64,000 nt of DNA. Source: Takashimella koratensis. Lineage: Eukaryota; Basidiomycota; Tremellomycetes; Trichosporonales; Tetragoniomycetaceae. Made by a program: the position numbers and the translations under genes. The notes beneath the pieces are model-generated. The model worked only from the letters and a program-made list of their open reading frames with translations. It was not told where the DNA came from and ran no database searches. Shown piece by piece: positions 46,022 to 59,718 of this stretch. Location: contig BCKT01000003.1 of NCBI GenBank assembly GCA_003116875.1, positions 809,143 to 873,142 on the forward strand. The letters run 5' to 3'. Within the stretch, counting starts at the first letter, position 1. The number at the start of each line of letters is the position of its first letter.

Positions 46022-49000
46022 CTACATGCCCGCGATGATCACTTCCCACCCGGACCTGTGAGGGTCACGGAGCACGACTTCTAGCGCCACGCCAGCAGCT
46101 AACCAGCTCTCGACCCAGTTCTTGATTTTAGCCTCGGCGATGGCCACAGCCGACATTGGCGCAGTCGGCTGCTGTGCTACAGCTGAGGCTGGGGCCTGAG
46201 GTAGCTGGGAAGGTTGCGAGTGTTGGGCCGAGACCTGTTGGCCGTCCTGCTGAGGCTGAGCAGTCTCACCCGCCACTTCTTTCGAGGGCTGTGCTTCGTC
46301 TGTGTTTACATTCGCAGCACCCGCGGCCGCCGAGGTGGGCGTAGGTGGAGCAGCCGAGGCTGCGGCGGGCTGAGACCCGGGGGCCGAAGACGCAGACGTG
46401 ATCGCACCAGCGTCAACCTCGGGAGCAGCGTGCGCAGTCGCGGTACCGTTGGGTCCTGAAGTTATCGAAGATGGCGGGCTGGGTGCGAACGAGGTCGGCC
46501 CGTTAACCGCAAGCGGGGACGGTGTGGTCCTGCGAGAAGTGAGAAGAGAGTCAGGTCAAATCCAAGTCTGGGTAATGCTATCTCAACCCAACTTACAGTT
46601 TCGAATCGAGCTTGGAGACTAAGGCTCGGGATATCCCAACTGCCGAGCGCGCAAAGTCGTCTGACGCAACACTGTCGAGCAGTTCAATACCCTCCGCGAT
46701 CCCGGCCCGAAGCGCCATGACCTCGCTGGTCGATGCTGTGCCCAGACTTTTATCGACGTACGCGACCAGCGCGAGCGCTGCGGTCGCTTCAAAGACGGTT
46801 GCAGTGGAGAAGACGCGGTTAATGATTTTTGCGTCTAGCATACGAGCGGATCGTTGCACGCGGAGCGACGAGAGGTAAACCTGAGCGAGAACGGTGCGGA
46901 GCTGGCCTGACGCCGAAGGGAGGAGGTAGGTCGGGACGTGAGGACGGTGAACACCCGTGCGGAGGCCAAGGAGCGTAGAGTGCAACTTGACTCGGTGAGG
47001 CGCGAGGTATGTATGCGCGGTATCGAATCGAGTGTCAGTGAGCGGGAAGAGCCGGAGGTAAGCCGGGAGAGCATCCTGGAAGGCATCAAGCGAGGCGTCG
47101 AACCGAATCACAAGGTCGTGTGGGGTTCCAGCAGGCGAGACTGTCGCAAAGGAATCAAGCACAGGCGTGGTTCGTCGAGCGAGGTGCGTGTGGATGAATA
47201 GCGCAGTGCAAGCGGTCGGGCCAGCCTCGGTCGCGTGAGGAGGAAGAGTAGGCGTGTTGGGCGCAATCTTGTACAGTTCTTCCTCGGAGATCGGCGAAGG
47301 GATATGGATCCCTTGGTGTGCGTCGATGATCGTGTAAGGGAAGGTCGTCTCGCTGGGTGATAAGTCAGCGATTGTACTCTGTACAAACCAGCTTCATAGC
47401 ACGGTCACTTACAAGGAAAAGTGGCGATCTTCAACAAAGAGCGACCACATAACCCTCCTTCGCAACTCTCGCTCCCCCTGAGGCAGCCCTTCCCATTCTT
47501 TACTCAAACCCAGAGCTTGAGCGGTCTTGATCGACTGCGCGAGCCATCCGGCAGCTTGCACTGCTCGGTCCTTTCGATGACCCATCGTCGCGTACCTGAA
47601 CAGCACAAGCTTGTACATGACATACACGACTGAGGGCTTGTCGTATTGCTCTGAGATCTGACCAGCGAGCAGCGCGAGGTCAAGGTATCGCTGATCAAGC
47701 GGGGTCGGGTCAGGTGCTGATGCTGCCGCGGAGATTGCAGCCGCCGCAGGACCCTGGACAGTAGCAAAGGACGCGGCCGAGTGCGCAGCGATCACACGCC
47801 CAGCCGACCGCGGCATGAAACCCAGCGACGACCCGTTGGAAGCAAGCAGCAGACGGCCCGTTTCCTCGGGCAACACGCGCACTGCAGCCGCGAGGCACGC
47901 AAAGATGCCCGCGAGTGTGGTTGCGTCCGGGTCGACGAGGCGCGCCGTATGGCTTCGATCCACCATAGCTGCAAAGTCGGTAAGGAACTGAGGTCGGAGT
48001 AGCGAGATACCCTCGGTGAGGAAAGGGTCAGCGAAGAAAGTGTCGAGTAAGATGGTGTATGTCTCGATTGACGGGAGGGAGGCCATGAGCGCGAGGAGCG
48101 GGGCAGTGTAAGGGTCAAACCGGGCCTGCGAGTGGGAGGAAGCAGCTGGGGTCGGCGGGAGAGTGAGCGGGAGCGACTGGCGAGCTGCCGGGCGAGGCGC
48201 GAGAGAGTGCGATGAGGAAGTCATGATGCCCGGAGCAGAAGGTCGGGGCTGGCGAGGCATGTACGGGCCCGCTTGCGGCTGCGACGACTGCGGCATGGGT
48301 TGCGAGTAGCGCGGCTTCTTCTTCCTCGGCGGAGCAGACGCGAGCTCGAGCAGCTGTTGGCTTGTCAGTGGACTATGCCGAAGCTTTGTGCACAGAGCGT
48401 GTATATTCAGGCTCACCTCTCCTGAGAGCTCGTCGTCGACATGTTCGCGCCTCCTTCCAGCCGAGCTCACGCTCTCCCTCGCCGCCTCGTCGTCCGTCAC
48501 AAGCTCGGACAGCTCATGGTCTACGTCGACCTTTTCCCCGACCAATTCTGCCAAGTCCTTCTCCACTGCCTTTCTACCGGGCCCACCGGCGGTTCCATTC
48601 CCGACATGCTCATGTTCATCCTCGCCCTCGCCCTCGCCTTCCCCTCGCCTGCTACCAGCACCCGTCCCCCTACTACCATCGTCCTCGTCACTGCTCGATC
48701 CGTAGCCATTGACGATGCGTTCCCGGTCAATACGCTTCTTCTTCTCCACGCGCTCGCGGTTGTCGCCGCCGCTGGAACCGAGGATGGGACTGGAGCTCGA
48801 ACCTGGTCGACCCCCATTTCCGGTCTTGAGTCGGAGGATCGTCGGGCCGGGTACGGGACCGGTGCCCACAGGCGTACCCGCGCTGGCTGAAGCCGGAGCG
48901 CTCATCCATGCCGGTGACGCAGAGGCGCTAGACGGTGCGGACGACGAGGTCTGATAGAACCCAGCGCGGAGGGGCACGGGCTTGGGCACATCGAGAGTGT

Positions 49001-49872
49001 ACTTTTCGTTCGGATTGGTCGCAGAGACAACAGTGACTTGTCCCGGACGGGGAGGGGTTGGGCGGCCGCCTGCGTGTGGGTTGTTCTGCTCGGCGTCGTC
49101 AGAGTAGCGGCAGGGGTGGCCCTTGCGAAGGCACGAAGTGCACGACGGTCGCACTTGATCGCACTAGGATGTGTCAGCTACAGCACTAAAGGATTTGAGG
49201 AACTGAACTTACTCTGATCTTGCGGTGGTGGCATAGGTCACAGCTGCTCTTTCGCGATTTACTGGCGCCTGCCGTTTTGGGAGGAGATACGCCTACGCGG
49301 GCGCCGGTCCTTGAGCCCGAGGCCGAGGCCGGGAGAGGCGCAAAGCCCGCACCGCCCTGTGAAGACGCTGACGACGCCGGTTTCGCCGCCGAGGCCGACG
49401 GCATGCTCAGGCGCATCGACTGCGGGTCGGCCTGCGACGCTTGGTACTGGTACTGCTGGTGTTGGGGGGGTCCGCGGCGCGCTGGTGCGGGGTCGTCCTC
49501 GATGAGCTCGTCGATATCTTCGTCAAACTTGACGTCCTCGGCGGTTTCCGTAGCCGGAGCGCCATTGGTACTGTCCTGGGGGCGTGGGTAACCCGAGGAC
49601 GAGCCGTTGAGGGTGATGGTGATGCTCCCGTTGGGCTTGTGACCGCCGCCGCCGCCGTTGTAAGCTGGGCCCGAGGGCAAGTGAGACGGAGAAGACGAGG
49701 CGGTGGAGGTGCTGCGGGCTTGGTGGACGGGGACCGTCGCCGTTGATTCAAAGTCGCGATCTCGGTCCGTGTCCATGTCCTCGTCGTGATCGTGGTCGGG
49801 GTCGCGAGAGGAGATGGGCGGCAAGTGGCCGCCAAGCTCGTTCGGGGTAGGCGGAACAGGTGAGAGCGACAT
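46022..49872 (-). CDS. Zn2Cys6 fungal transcription factor
   Basis: Large nuclear DNA-binding regulator of unknown target. Five exons: 49872-49213, 49163-48417, 48353-47413, 47352-46597 and 46529-46022 give 1,203 residues. About 200 residues of acidic, Ser- and Gln-rich sequence precede the binuclear zinc cluster. The cluster reads CDLCHHRKIR, then CDQVRPSCTSCLRKGHPC, with six Cys in the spacing C-x2-C-x6-C-x6-C-x2-C-x6-C. The first intron cuts it between Arg and the third Cys. A basic/Pro-rich linker with nuclear-signal-like KKKPR follows. A fungal_trans (middle homology) domain spans about 550-960 (LLDTFFADPFLTE; RYATMGHRKDRAVQAAGWLA; LRRRVMWSLFVEDRHFSFE). The C terminus is Ala/Pro/Gln-rich (activation-type) with a final conserved-looking NWVESWLAAGVALEVVL. 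I cannot name an orthologue. Confidence 0.87.
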
Positions 49873-50132
49873 GGTGAAAAGGCTAGGCTGGGGAGATCGG
49901 GGCTAAGGCGATGTCGATCCGGATGACGTCGGAGTGAGGATGGGAGGTACGGGATGGGTTGGGAATAGGATGAAGGATGAGGAAGAAGGTAAAGCTGAGA
50001 TTCAAGTTGTTGTGAGGGAGCGAGAGAAGCCGAGAGACGAGGAAGCGGACGAGGACGGGACGGGGCAGGACGGAATGGAATGCGACTGGCCCAGGGAACC
50101 AAGGATGGGAAGCGAAGGGGAAAGGGGTGAGG

Positions 50133-50142
50133 TTTATAAAAA
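50133..50142 (-). promoter_or_regulatory. TATA-like box upstream of the Zn2Cys6 gene
   Basis: The minus strand reads TTTTTATAAA here, about 260 bases upstream of the factor's start codon and ahead of a pyrimidine-rich leader. Position and sequence fit a TATA box; activity is inferred. Confidence 0.4.
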
Positions 50143-50436
50143 GGCCGAGCGGACGTAGCCCGTAGGTTTGTAGCCCGTAGCCCGGTGCGCGGTCGAGATG
50201 CTGCGGGTGTCGGTGCGGGGTTGGGTCAAAGGTGATTGATGCAAGAGGTATGCGTCGAGAGGTCTGTGGGTGTACCGGTGAGGGAGGAGGTAGTGTTGAG
50301 AGTGCTAGGTGGGAGAGGGAGGTGCGAGGTGGTGGTGAGTGGGCTGAGTAAGGGCGAGGTAGCGAAGGGGGCAAGGGGAAGAAAGCGGCGCGAGGAGGTG
50401 AGAGTATTTCGAGCAGCGCAATGCCGATGAAGTCGA

Positions 50437-50477
50437 GGGCACGGGGCGCGGGGGTACGGGGGTACGGGGGCACGGGG
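50437..50477. repeat. GGGGGTAC-type tandem repeat
   Basis: Four or five degenerate octamers (CACGGGG/TACGGGGG) in the gene-free interval upstream of the transcription factor. Confidence 0.7.
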
Positions 50478-51766
50478 CCAGCGGTCGCCAGGGGAGGGGG
50501 AGGGAGAGGGGGAGGGGTGGTGGAGGCAGAAGGGAGAACGGACGGACGAATGGACGAATAGACGGACGGACGGACGGGTCGGGGCGAGAGGGAGTAGGGT
50601 CGGACGATGGATGACGGAGGTCCCGGTGAGGGAGAGGGAGAGGGAGGGTGGAGGGTGAGGCGGGCGAGGGGGGTGAGGGGGTTGAGGGGGGCGAGGGGGG
50701 CGAGGGCGACGAGGGCGGCGGCAAGAGGCACTGGGAGGATGAGCTTGGCTGACTAGAACACGGGTTGGCTGCTCTTTGCTTGTGCTTGGCGCGATCTCTG
50801 TCTCTCAGGCCCACTCTGCTTCCCGCTCGTCTCCTCCTCTGTGCCGATCCACGACCCAGTCCCAAGTCGCCAGTCGCCAGTCGCAACCCGCAGTCGCATC
50901 CAAATTCGGTCTCGCTTGTTCCGACGGCATCCACACCTCTCACACCTCTCTGGCGCCGAGCCTCCGGCACAATCTCGTCATTTTATTTCCCTTTTCACAC
51001 CCAACCCAGATTTTCCCAAATATATCCCCGCTACAGTCTCGAATTCGATGCCGTCTACGCCGGCCGCGGCGGTACGTGTAGGATCACCCCGTCGGTCTTT
51101 GAGACACCGAGCTGTGCGATACCTCGGTCTCGGTCACGACTGTATCCGTTGTCCTCATAATCCTAGTCCCATCCTCGCTCGCAACATGCAACATCCTAGT
51201 CGTCGCGTTTCTCCCGCTATTGACATCCCATCTCATGCAAGTAAGCTGCTACGGTATGCACCGCTCAAGGGCTAAGCAAGAGCGCAAGGGAGGAGACCGC
51301 GGCGTAAAGGGTTTCTTTCAGTTGGACTGAATTGGGTCCGTTTCGGCGTCGGGATCGGATCGTTTCGATTTCGTATGGGGGATCGAAACCGGCCTGCCTT
51401 TCTTTTCCTTGGCATCACCAGGTAGCCAGATCTGCCATAGCGACGAGTACGCACAGCGGTCAACCGCAAGCGAGGGGCATCGCGCGAGCACCGGCTGGCA
51501 GATGCATAGGTCGTCTCAAGTTCTGAAGTAACACGATGCATCGCATTCCGCGGCGACGCCGGTGCAGGGGACGACCCACCTGTGCATTTGCGCAGATCCA
51601 AATCTCGCACTAGATCAGACACATGGGGAAGGGAATCGGGGGCATGCGGAAACGGCAATCACCCACATTATTGCCTCTGACCTCCCGCGCCCCTCCCCAA
51701 CGCCCCAACGATGCATGAACCACGAGCACCGGAGAATCGGTGGTGGGCTGGGACGACGACTGAGAC

Positions 51767-51806
51767 TGAGGCTGGGCCTGGGGCTAGGGCTGGGGCTGGG
51801 GCTGCG
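51767..51806. repeat. GGGGCT hexamer repeat
   Basis: Degenerate GGGGCT/GGGCCT hexamers on the plus strand within the gene-free interval. Confidence 0.75.
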
Positions 51807-53256
51807 GAGCTACGGGCCACCCAGGGCGAGCGAGGCCAGGGGCATTTTTCTCAAAGCCGCAAACCAGATCTAGAGTTTGGCTCTGATTTTCAGCTTTTCG
51901 GGTTTTGCCCAACTTGTCTCCATCCCTGTCTATCCCCCTTGCTCTTCGTTCATCAGTTCTATGCAAATTTCCAATCTCTTCCGTTCCGATACTTTCCTCC
52001 TTCAGTCTTGGGTGCGACGACAACTTTGGCGCGGCCTCGCCCGGTTTGGCGGAGCAGGGGCGCTTCCCCCTCCCTCTATCTCTGATCCTTTTGCGTTACA
52101 AGTTGAAATCTGTGACGCCACCCGCGGCCGGCCGCACCAGCCGCCTCACGCCCCTCCGTCGCAGAGCCCGGAGCGCATTGTTCCTTGCGGTCCAGACTGC
52201 CGGCGTCTTTACGACAACCCCCGGGCTGCCGAATAGAGGGAGTAGGCGTAACTCCAGCAAGCGGATGCGCCCGCACCCGCATCCGCACCTACATCCTTTC
52301 CGATTCGGGCCGCACCTGCCCTTCGGCGTTCTCAGAGCCGCAGGGATCGGCCGGCAGGCCGGTCGGTCTCCCGGAGAGTTGCTCCGACACGAGTTGAACC
52401 AAGCGTCCTTCCCACCGAGACGTCAGCTCGCTTGGTCCACAGTTGCGCATGGACACTCTCCCTCTCCTGGTCGGTTCCGCGCGGTACCGTACCCATCCGG
52501 CAATCCGGCAAGTCTAGGCGGTCAATTTCCACGTCACTGATTATCCCAAGACAGACAACCCATCGACCCATACCATGCCAACACACCTTTGGCGTATTTT
52601 AGACTCACTTTAAGCTACTTGAACTGGATGGTGATCGAGTGCATGAGTGCACGGGGATCATCCTTGATGTGGCGGGCGACGCATGCCCCGCACGATTACC
52701 GCATGGTTCTGTTTATTCAGCTCGCGGGGGAGAAGGGGTTACGCTTGAAGCGATCGGATCCGCGCGGGTCAAGGTGGAGGTCGCTCGCTTGGTAGTTTGC
52801 ATCTGCATGCAAGGTGACACTAATGCACTGCATGGTGTCGCCTCGTTTGTCTGTCTGTCATCTTTCCGTCTCGAGGTCTACTCGTGTGCTCGTTACTCAT
52901 CTGGTCTTCCTACCGCTTCAGCCAATCGTCATTTCGCTACACATGGCTGAAAGACTCCCCAGTTTTCCCACCTAGTTTTCTCTGCAATTTCTCAAATGTT
53001 TTGCCTAAACGGAGAGAGAGGTTAGGGGCAGAGGGTAGAATCTTGTTCGGACGTCATCATTCTCGACGTACGGCCTCGACCTGTCGGCGTAGAAATTTAG
53101 GGTCAAGATTCGCCAGGTAACGACAACACGGTGCCAGGGACAGTGACTGACGGAGGCGGGGTGGGATTGGTCCGTGGTACGACGAATGACTCCGAGGCGC
53201 TCGGACAAGACCTGGGCGCTGTGCTTTTTGCTTTTGCTTCCGTACCTGTCTTGACT

Positions 53257-53271
53257 GTCTGACCGTCAGAC
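53257..53271. repeat. Short inverted repeat GTCTGAC-C-GTCAGAC
   Basis: Two perfect 7-base arms separated by one base. This could be a dimer-binding site, but it stands alone and may be chance. Confidence 0.6.
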
Positions 53272-54297
53272 GGATTGCCGGATTGACGGGGTCCAAAAGA
53301 GCGACTAAGCGCTGGGAGAACTAAGGAACTGTTCCGCGGGCAAAGATGCGATCGAGTGCGATTGACGTAGGAATAACAAGTGACGAACAACGGAAACGAG
53401 TGACCGAAAGGATGGGTCAGGAATCAAGTGAGATGAGTAGTGTGAAGGGGGAAGTGGGAGGTGGGAAGAGTCAAGAGTGGAGAATGACGACGACGAAGAT
53501 GTGGTTCGTGTGCAGTGTTGTTTAGCTCGAGTGCCGCGTCCCGCAGTCTCACGAGGTCGAGAGGCCAAGGGGAAGAGATTGAGACCCCGAGTCGACGACA
53601 AAAAGTGAGGACAAGCACCCTAGAACGATGAGATCGAGCTAGACACGCGCAGTCAGGTAGGCGTGCTCAGTAGTTGGGCCAGTTCACAACAGTCGAGAGC
53701 ACGACAAGCACCACAACTACAGTAGAAGAACTCACTGGTTCTACTGTTCGTCATGTCGTGTTTCATTTGCTCAGTTTGCTCAAAGCACAAGTCGCATCTG
53801 GGTCGCCTCGAAAACTCAAGACAACCCACCCACCCACCTGTCAGTCTCAGACCCTCGACCGCTCAGAAGCTGTGAGACAGGCTGTTGGTGGAAAAGAAAT
53901 TACATTTCGACATTTCAGGTTCGGTCGGCTAGCTGGCTACTATCAGTCTTCTTGTTTTGATGTGGATTTTAATCTTTTGAACAAAACGGCTCGATATCAA
54001 TGGTTGGTGACTATGGAAGATATGAAGGGAATGAAAAGAAGGAAGAGAGCAGAAAGCGAAGAATCGAAACGAAAAAAAGAGAACAGAAGAGAACAACTGA
54101 TGACGCAGAGTGGACGACAGATTCAGGAAGCGAAACGAGATTCCGCTCCCATTTTTCCTCACATCCGCGTTAAGAAGAGATTGAGACACGAGACTGGTTA
54201 CCCGAGCCCCGGCCGTCACTCTTCCCACGACCTCCACTTCCTCTCCACACGCTCGTACGGCCTCACGCTACTGGTAAGGCCCGCACGACGCGCCCGC

Positions 54298-56237
<1,940 letters not shown>

Positions 56238-57027
56238 TGCTGTGTGAGTAGTATGAATGTATGGATAGAGATTGGTTGGTGGATGGGTGGAAGAGAGAGT
56301 GGATGGGTGGTGGGAGGTTAAAGAGGTAGACGAAAGAGTCAGTAGGTAGTGAGTGAGACGACGACTACGGTCAGTCTCAGGCCGGTTCAGGGAAGAATCA
56401 AGACTCCCCATCCATCAATTTCTAATCCAGGCTTCAGTCCATTACACCGTTGCATTACTTTTGGACCTCGGGGGCAAATCTTCCTAATCCATCAGGGAGG
56501 TCAAGCGACCACCTTGGGTTGCCGGGCCCGGGTCCGCACCCAATCAACGCTCTCTCGCCCAAAGTAGAGGGTTCCAAAGCCCGGGTTGCACGCGGGCAGC
56601 AAATTTGTAATGGGATTAGGACTGCCGCATTGGGACTCTAAATCATCGGCGACTTTGTAATGCGCAGATGCAGATGCAGTGGCGGTGACGTCAATCAACC
56701 TGGCCAAAGTGGCAACCAGGCAACGGGCCATGCATCGCTCTTGCCGTCGTACGTATCGAGCCCGCCCTCTCACGATTGAGCAATCACCTTGCATGACCTG
56801 AATGCATCTTGTCATATCTAGCCTCTATCATCGCAGCAACTGTCCAATGCAAGAATCTAGACAACGTCTTTGCTCTATGCAAGAAAAACGAGGACGAAGC
56901 CCAAGCTCTATGAGAAAGAAGGTAGATCACCGCCAACTGACACCGAGACCGAGACCGAGACCGAGACCGTCATCCTCGGCAGCTCCTGCATCTCCAATAC
57001 CACCTCCTGACCTACCGCCTTCAACGC
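56238..57027. promoter_or_regulatory. PEP4 promoter region
   Basis: This 790-base gap lies between the hydrolase stop and the PEP4 start, both on the minus strand. Next to the PEP4 start the minus strand is C/A/T-rich (leader-like, about 56240-56340). A CCGAGA hexamer run occurs at about 56943-56967. No gene is supported. Confidence 0.5.
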
Positions 57028-58856
57028 TCACAGTGGCCAACCTATCGCACTTCCCTCTCCCGGCGGCAACATCCTCCACCTCGCCTCCTCCTCCCCTTCT
57101 CCGTCTGCATTCACCCTCTCCACCGGCCTGTGCACATCCACCTCAACCCCTAATCCATCCCAGGCCGGCTCCACCCTCCCTTTCCACTTCTTCATCTCTT
57201 TCGCCACTTTACTCACCTCCTCACTTGCCCAAAACTGCTTCACCAGCGTTGCCGCAATCTTGCGATCAGGGTGCGTGCTCCCGTCCACCGCTCCCACCGC
57301 GTCCAACCCCTCCACTCCGTTCACCTCTTTCACCTCACCTTTCCCTCGCCTCCCATCAAGAGAACGAATCGAGAGACCCAATTCTTCCCACTCAAAATGA
57401 GTCGTCGGGTGCGTCATCCCTAAGAAATACGTGATCTCAGGTTTCAGCTTGAGTGCGATAGTCACGGCCTGAGCAAAAGAGATGTGCGACGTGTGTTGTC
57501 TGATTGGCCAGAGGGTGTCGATGATGAGTACAGGTGGGGAGGGGATAGACACGGGTGTTTCCTTGTCGTCCTGATCTGCGAAGTTGATTCCATTCTCGAC
57601 GACCGCCGGGTCCTCGGCACTCGGAGGGACAGGGTTAGTCGGGACTGCCGCAGGCGGTGCAGCGATCTGGCGATGAGATCGACGATCGACACCGTCTTGA
57701 AGCGTACGGATCATACGGTCCCAGACGCGGTCAGGGATTGAGCTCACGTCACTGAGGTAGACGATCGAGCGGTCGAATACGAATCCGAGGCAGATGTACG
57801 GCCGGGCCACGGGTTGAGGAGGGGGGAGAGCGGAAGGCGCAGAGGCTGTCGTTGGAGCCGTCGGGGGCTTGGCGGGAGTATCAAAGTATCTCCCGTGGTG
57901 GACTGCGCCTTGGTCAGATTTACTCGGGCTGAACGCATATCGCGCATTATGCGGACCATGCGGCGTAGGGGCATCGGCGTACGGGCATGGGTTCCTGTCA
58001 AACTCACCGGGCAAAGTGGTTACGTGGATCCCTTCGACCTCGAACTCGCTTTCATCGTCCACAACCACCCACGACAGACTTGGACTGCGTCCGTCAGCTG
58101 TATTCGTTTACAGCTACTCAATGAGATCACTCACATATCTCCACCACCGCTCGCCTGCGTCTTGTCGACAAGGTATGGAAAGCTCGCCGCTACGTTCTCG
58201 TACGTTGAGCGGTTGAGATAGATCGGAATGGGTCTGCCTTGCCGTTGACACCATTCTCTGAGATCGTCGAGACCAAAATACGCGTCGGCATCTGATTCTA
58301 GTCAGAAAATTTATCTCAAAACATCCTTTCGAGATGTCAGGAGGTGTATGAACCGTGCTCTCGTGAGCCACTCACGACCGTGGGTGATGATCACAGCGTC
58401 GACAGTCTTGACCCCCCACTGCGGGAAGAGTCGACACGACTGTTCTCTAAACGTCTTGCCGACATCAACGACAACATTCTTCCACTTCCCGGCTGGGTCT
58501 TGGCGCCTAAGCACGAGTCCCGGGTTTCCGCGGCGGTTCTTCCATCCCTGAGGGACGTCGCGGTCCACTGCTGAGCGGCAAGAGGAGCACGCAATGTTCT
58601 TTGGCCATGCGCCTTGCGGGTCGTAAGCGCCCTTTTCGGGTGCGGCGTCGAGAGAGAGGTTGGAGAGGAATGCAGCGACGGCGGGAGTGTGAGGCTCGAC
58701 GCGAGCAAGACAGGGCGCGATAGGTAGGGCAGTGGAGGTACCGGTGCCCATGAAGAGGACTTGCAAGGGGCTATCGATGGGGTCCGAGGAGGGAGCGGAG
58801 GACGAGGAGGCCGGAGAGGCCTCGGGCTCGGCAATGCGGACGCGCGTGGCGGTCAT
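57028..58856 (-). CDS. Metallo-beta-lactamase-fold hydrolase (PhnP-like)
   Basis: Predicted metal-dependent phosphodiesterase-type hydrolase of the metallo-beta-lactamase superfamily; substrate unknown. Three exons: 58856-58376, 58291-58135 and 58084-57028 give 564 residues. Early strands read LQVLFMGTGTSTALPIAP. CSSC...GNPGLVLRR is a Cys-containing loop like that of PhnP-type enzymes. The metal motif is split by intron 1: VIITHG-HADAYFGLDDL (HxHxD variant THGHADA). Further blocks are FEVEGIHVTTLPGE, CLGFVFDRSIVYLSDVS, and PVLIIDTLWPIRQHTSHISF with a His late motif. FLGMTHPTTHFEWEEL supplies a further His. Similar uncharacterised proteins are widespread in fungi. Pro/Ala-rich inserts separate the strands. 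The gene is divergent from ECO1. Confidence 0.83.
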
Positions 58857-59718
58857 CGTAGGAAGTCCGTGGGGGTCAGAGCCGAGAGTGGAGAAGGGGA
58901 TGAGGGAGATGACAAGTGTTGTTATTAGGAGGGTGGAGATAAGACACGAGGAGCCGTGGGATATTCACAAGCACGTGCGATCGAGTCGTGAGCGATCAGA
59001 ACGGCGTAAAGGAGGGAAATCGCGTCGATCGGGAGTTGGAACGTGGGAGTGGGTCGTGTATAGTTGATTGTGGTCGTGTGTGACCACAAAGAAAGGCAAG
59101 TCAAAGGGCGACGCGAGCGGAGTGGCGATGGAGCGGGCGGGGTCTAGGTGTGACCGTGAGTTGCCGCGAGGTGAAAGGATGAGCGGGTGGGGGAGGGGTA
59201 AGCGAGAGGAGCGACGAGAGCACGGAGCAGTTTGACGGTCGGGAGGTCGGATGCGGCAGGGACTCAGTCGAGTCGAGTCGAGAGGAGAGGTTTCAAGACA
59301 GTAGGCCAGAGGTGTACAAACGTGGATGGACAGCAAGGTGAAAGAAAGCGCAGGAATAGGGCAAACAGATTGATAGAGCCACTTGGTCATACGTTTCTCC
59401 CACGGTGGTTACCTCGTTCTTTGTTGTGATCCCCGCACGTGACTGGATCAGACGCGACTGATATTACTTTTTCCTTCAGGAGAGCTCATTTCCCACTTTC
59501 AACGTTCAACTCTACCTCTTCCGCTTCCATCAACACCTACCTAGGCCTGCGCATCGGCTCTATCTCTTCGTTTATCTCGACTCGACTATCTCGCTATATC
59601 CTTTCCAAGACTCTGCACTGCCTGTGACTGCCGCTCTGAAACACGCTCGAGTCGTCTGTCTCCCTCACTTCTTCCTCGCGACGTGACCGCGTGTCGTCTT
59701 TCGCGATTGATCAACGTC
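58857..59718. promoter_or_regulatory. Divergent promoter, hydrolase and ECO1
   Basis: This 862-base region lies between divergent starts. The side next to ECO1 (about 59460-59700) is C/T-rich and leader-like. A GAGTC-type direct repeat occurs at 59266-59282. No gene is supported. Confidence 0.5.

Larger units (their letters stand above)
49873..54297. other. 4.4-kb interval without a convincing gene
   Basis: This is the longest gene-free stretch in the window, between the transcription factor's start and the PEP4 stop (both minus strand). It holds a TATAAA-like site at 50133-50142 about 260 bases upstream of the factor and many GC-rich simple repeats (50437-50477, 50540-50580, 51767-51806). 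It also has a 12-base palindrome GCGGCCGGCCGC (52124-52135) and an inverted repeat at 53257-53271. Many stop-free frames exist (up to 282 codons at 49883-50731 minus), but they are Pro/Ser/Arg-rich and lack splice or family support. The PEP4 side (about 53900-54290) is T-rich on the minus strand and is probably 3' untranslated. The rest could be long leaders, non-coding RNA, or fast-evolving genes. Confidence 0.5.

Noticed and set aside
49883..50731. 282-codon minus-strand open frame upstream of the Zn2Cys6 gene
   Set aside because: Pro/Leu/Ser repeat sequence produced by GGGGGCGAGG-type DNA; overlaps the likely TATA box and leader.
51360..51400. Possible tRNA T-arm (GGTTTCGATCCC on the minus strand)
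   Set aside because: The flanking bases do not form the 5-bp T stem, and no matching acceptor, D or anticodon arms were found.
52124..52135. Palindrome GCGGCCGGCCGC as a control site
   Set aside because: A 12-base GC-only palindrome is not surprising in this GC-rich interval; no second copy or nearby gene start supports a role.
56802..57434. 210-codon plus-strand open frame
   Set aside because: Pro/Ser-rich shadow of the last exon of the metallo-hydrolase gene.
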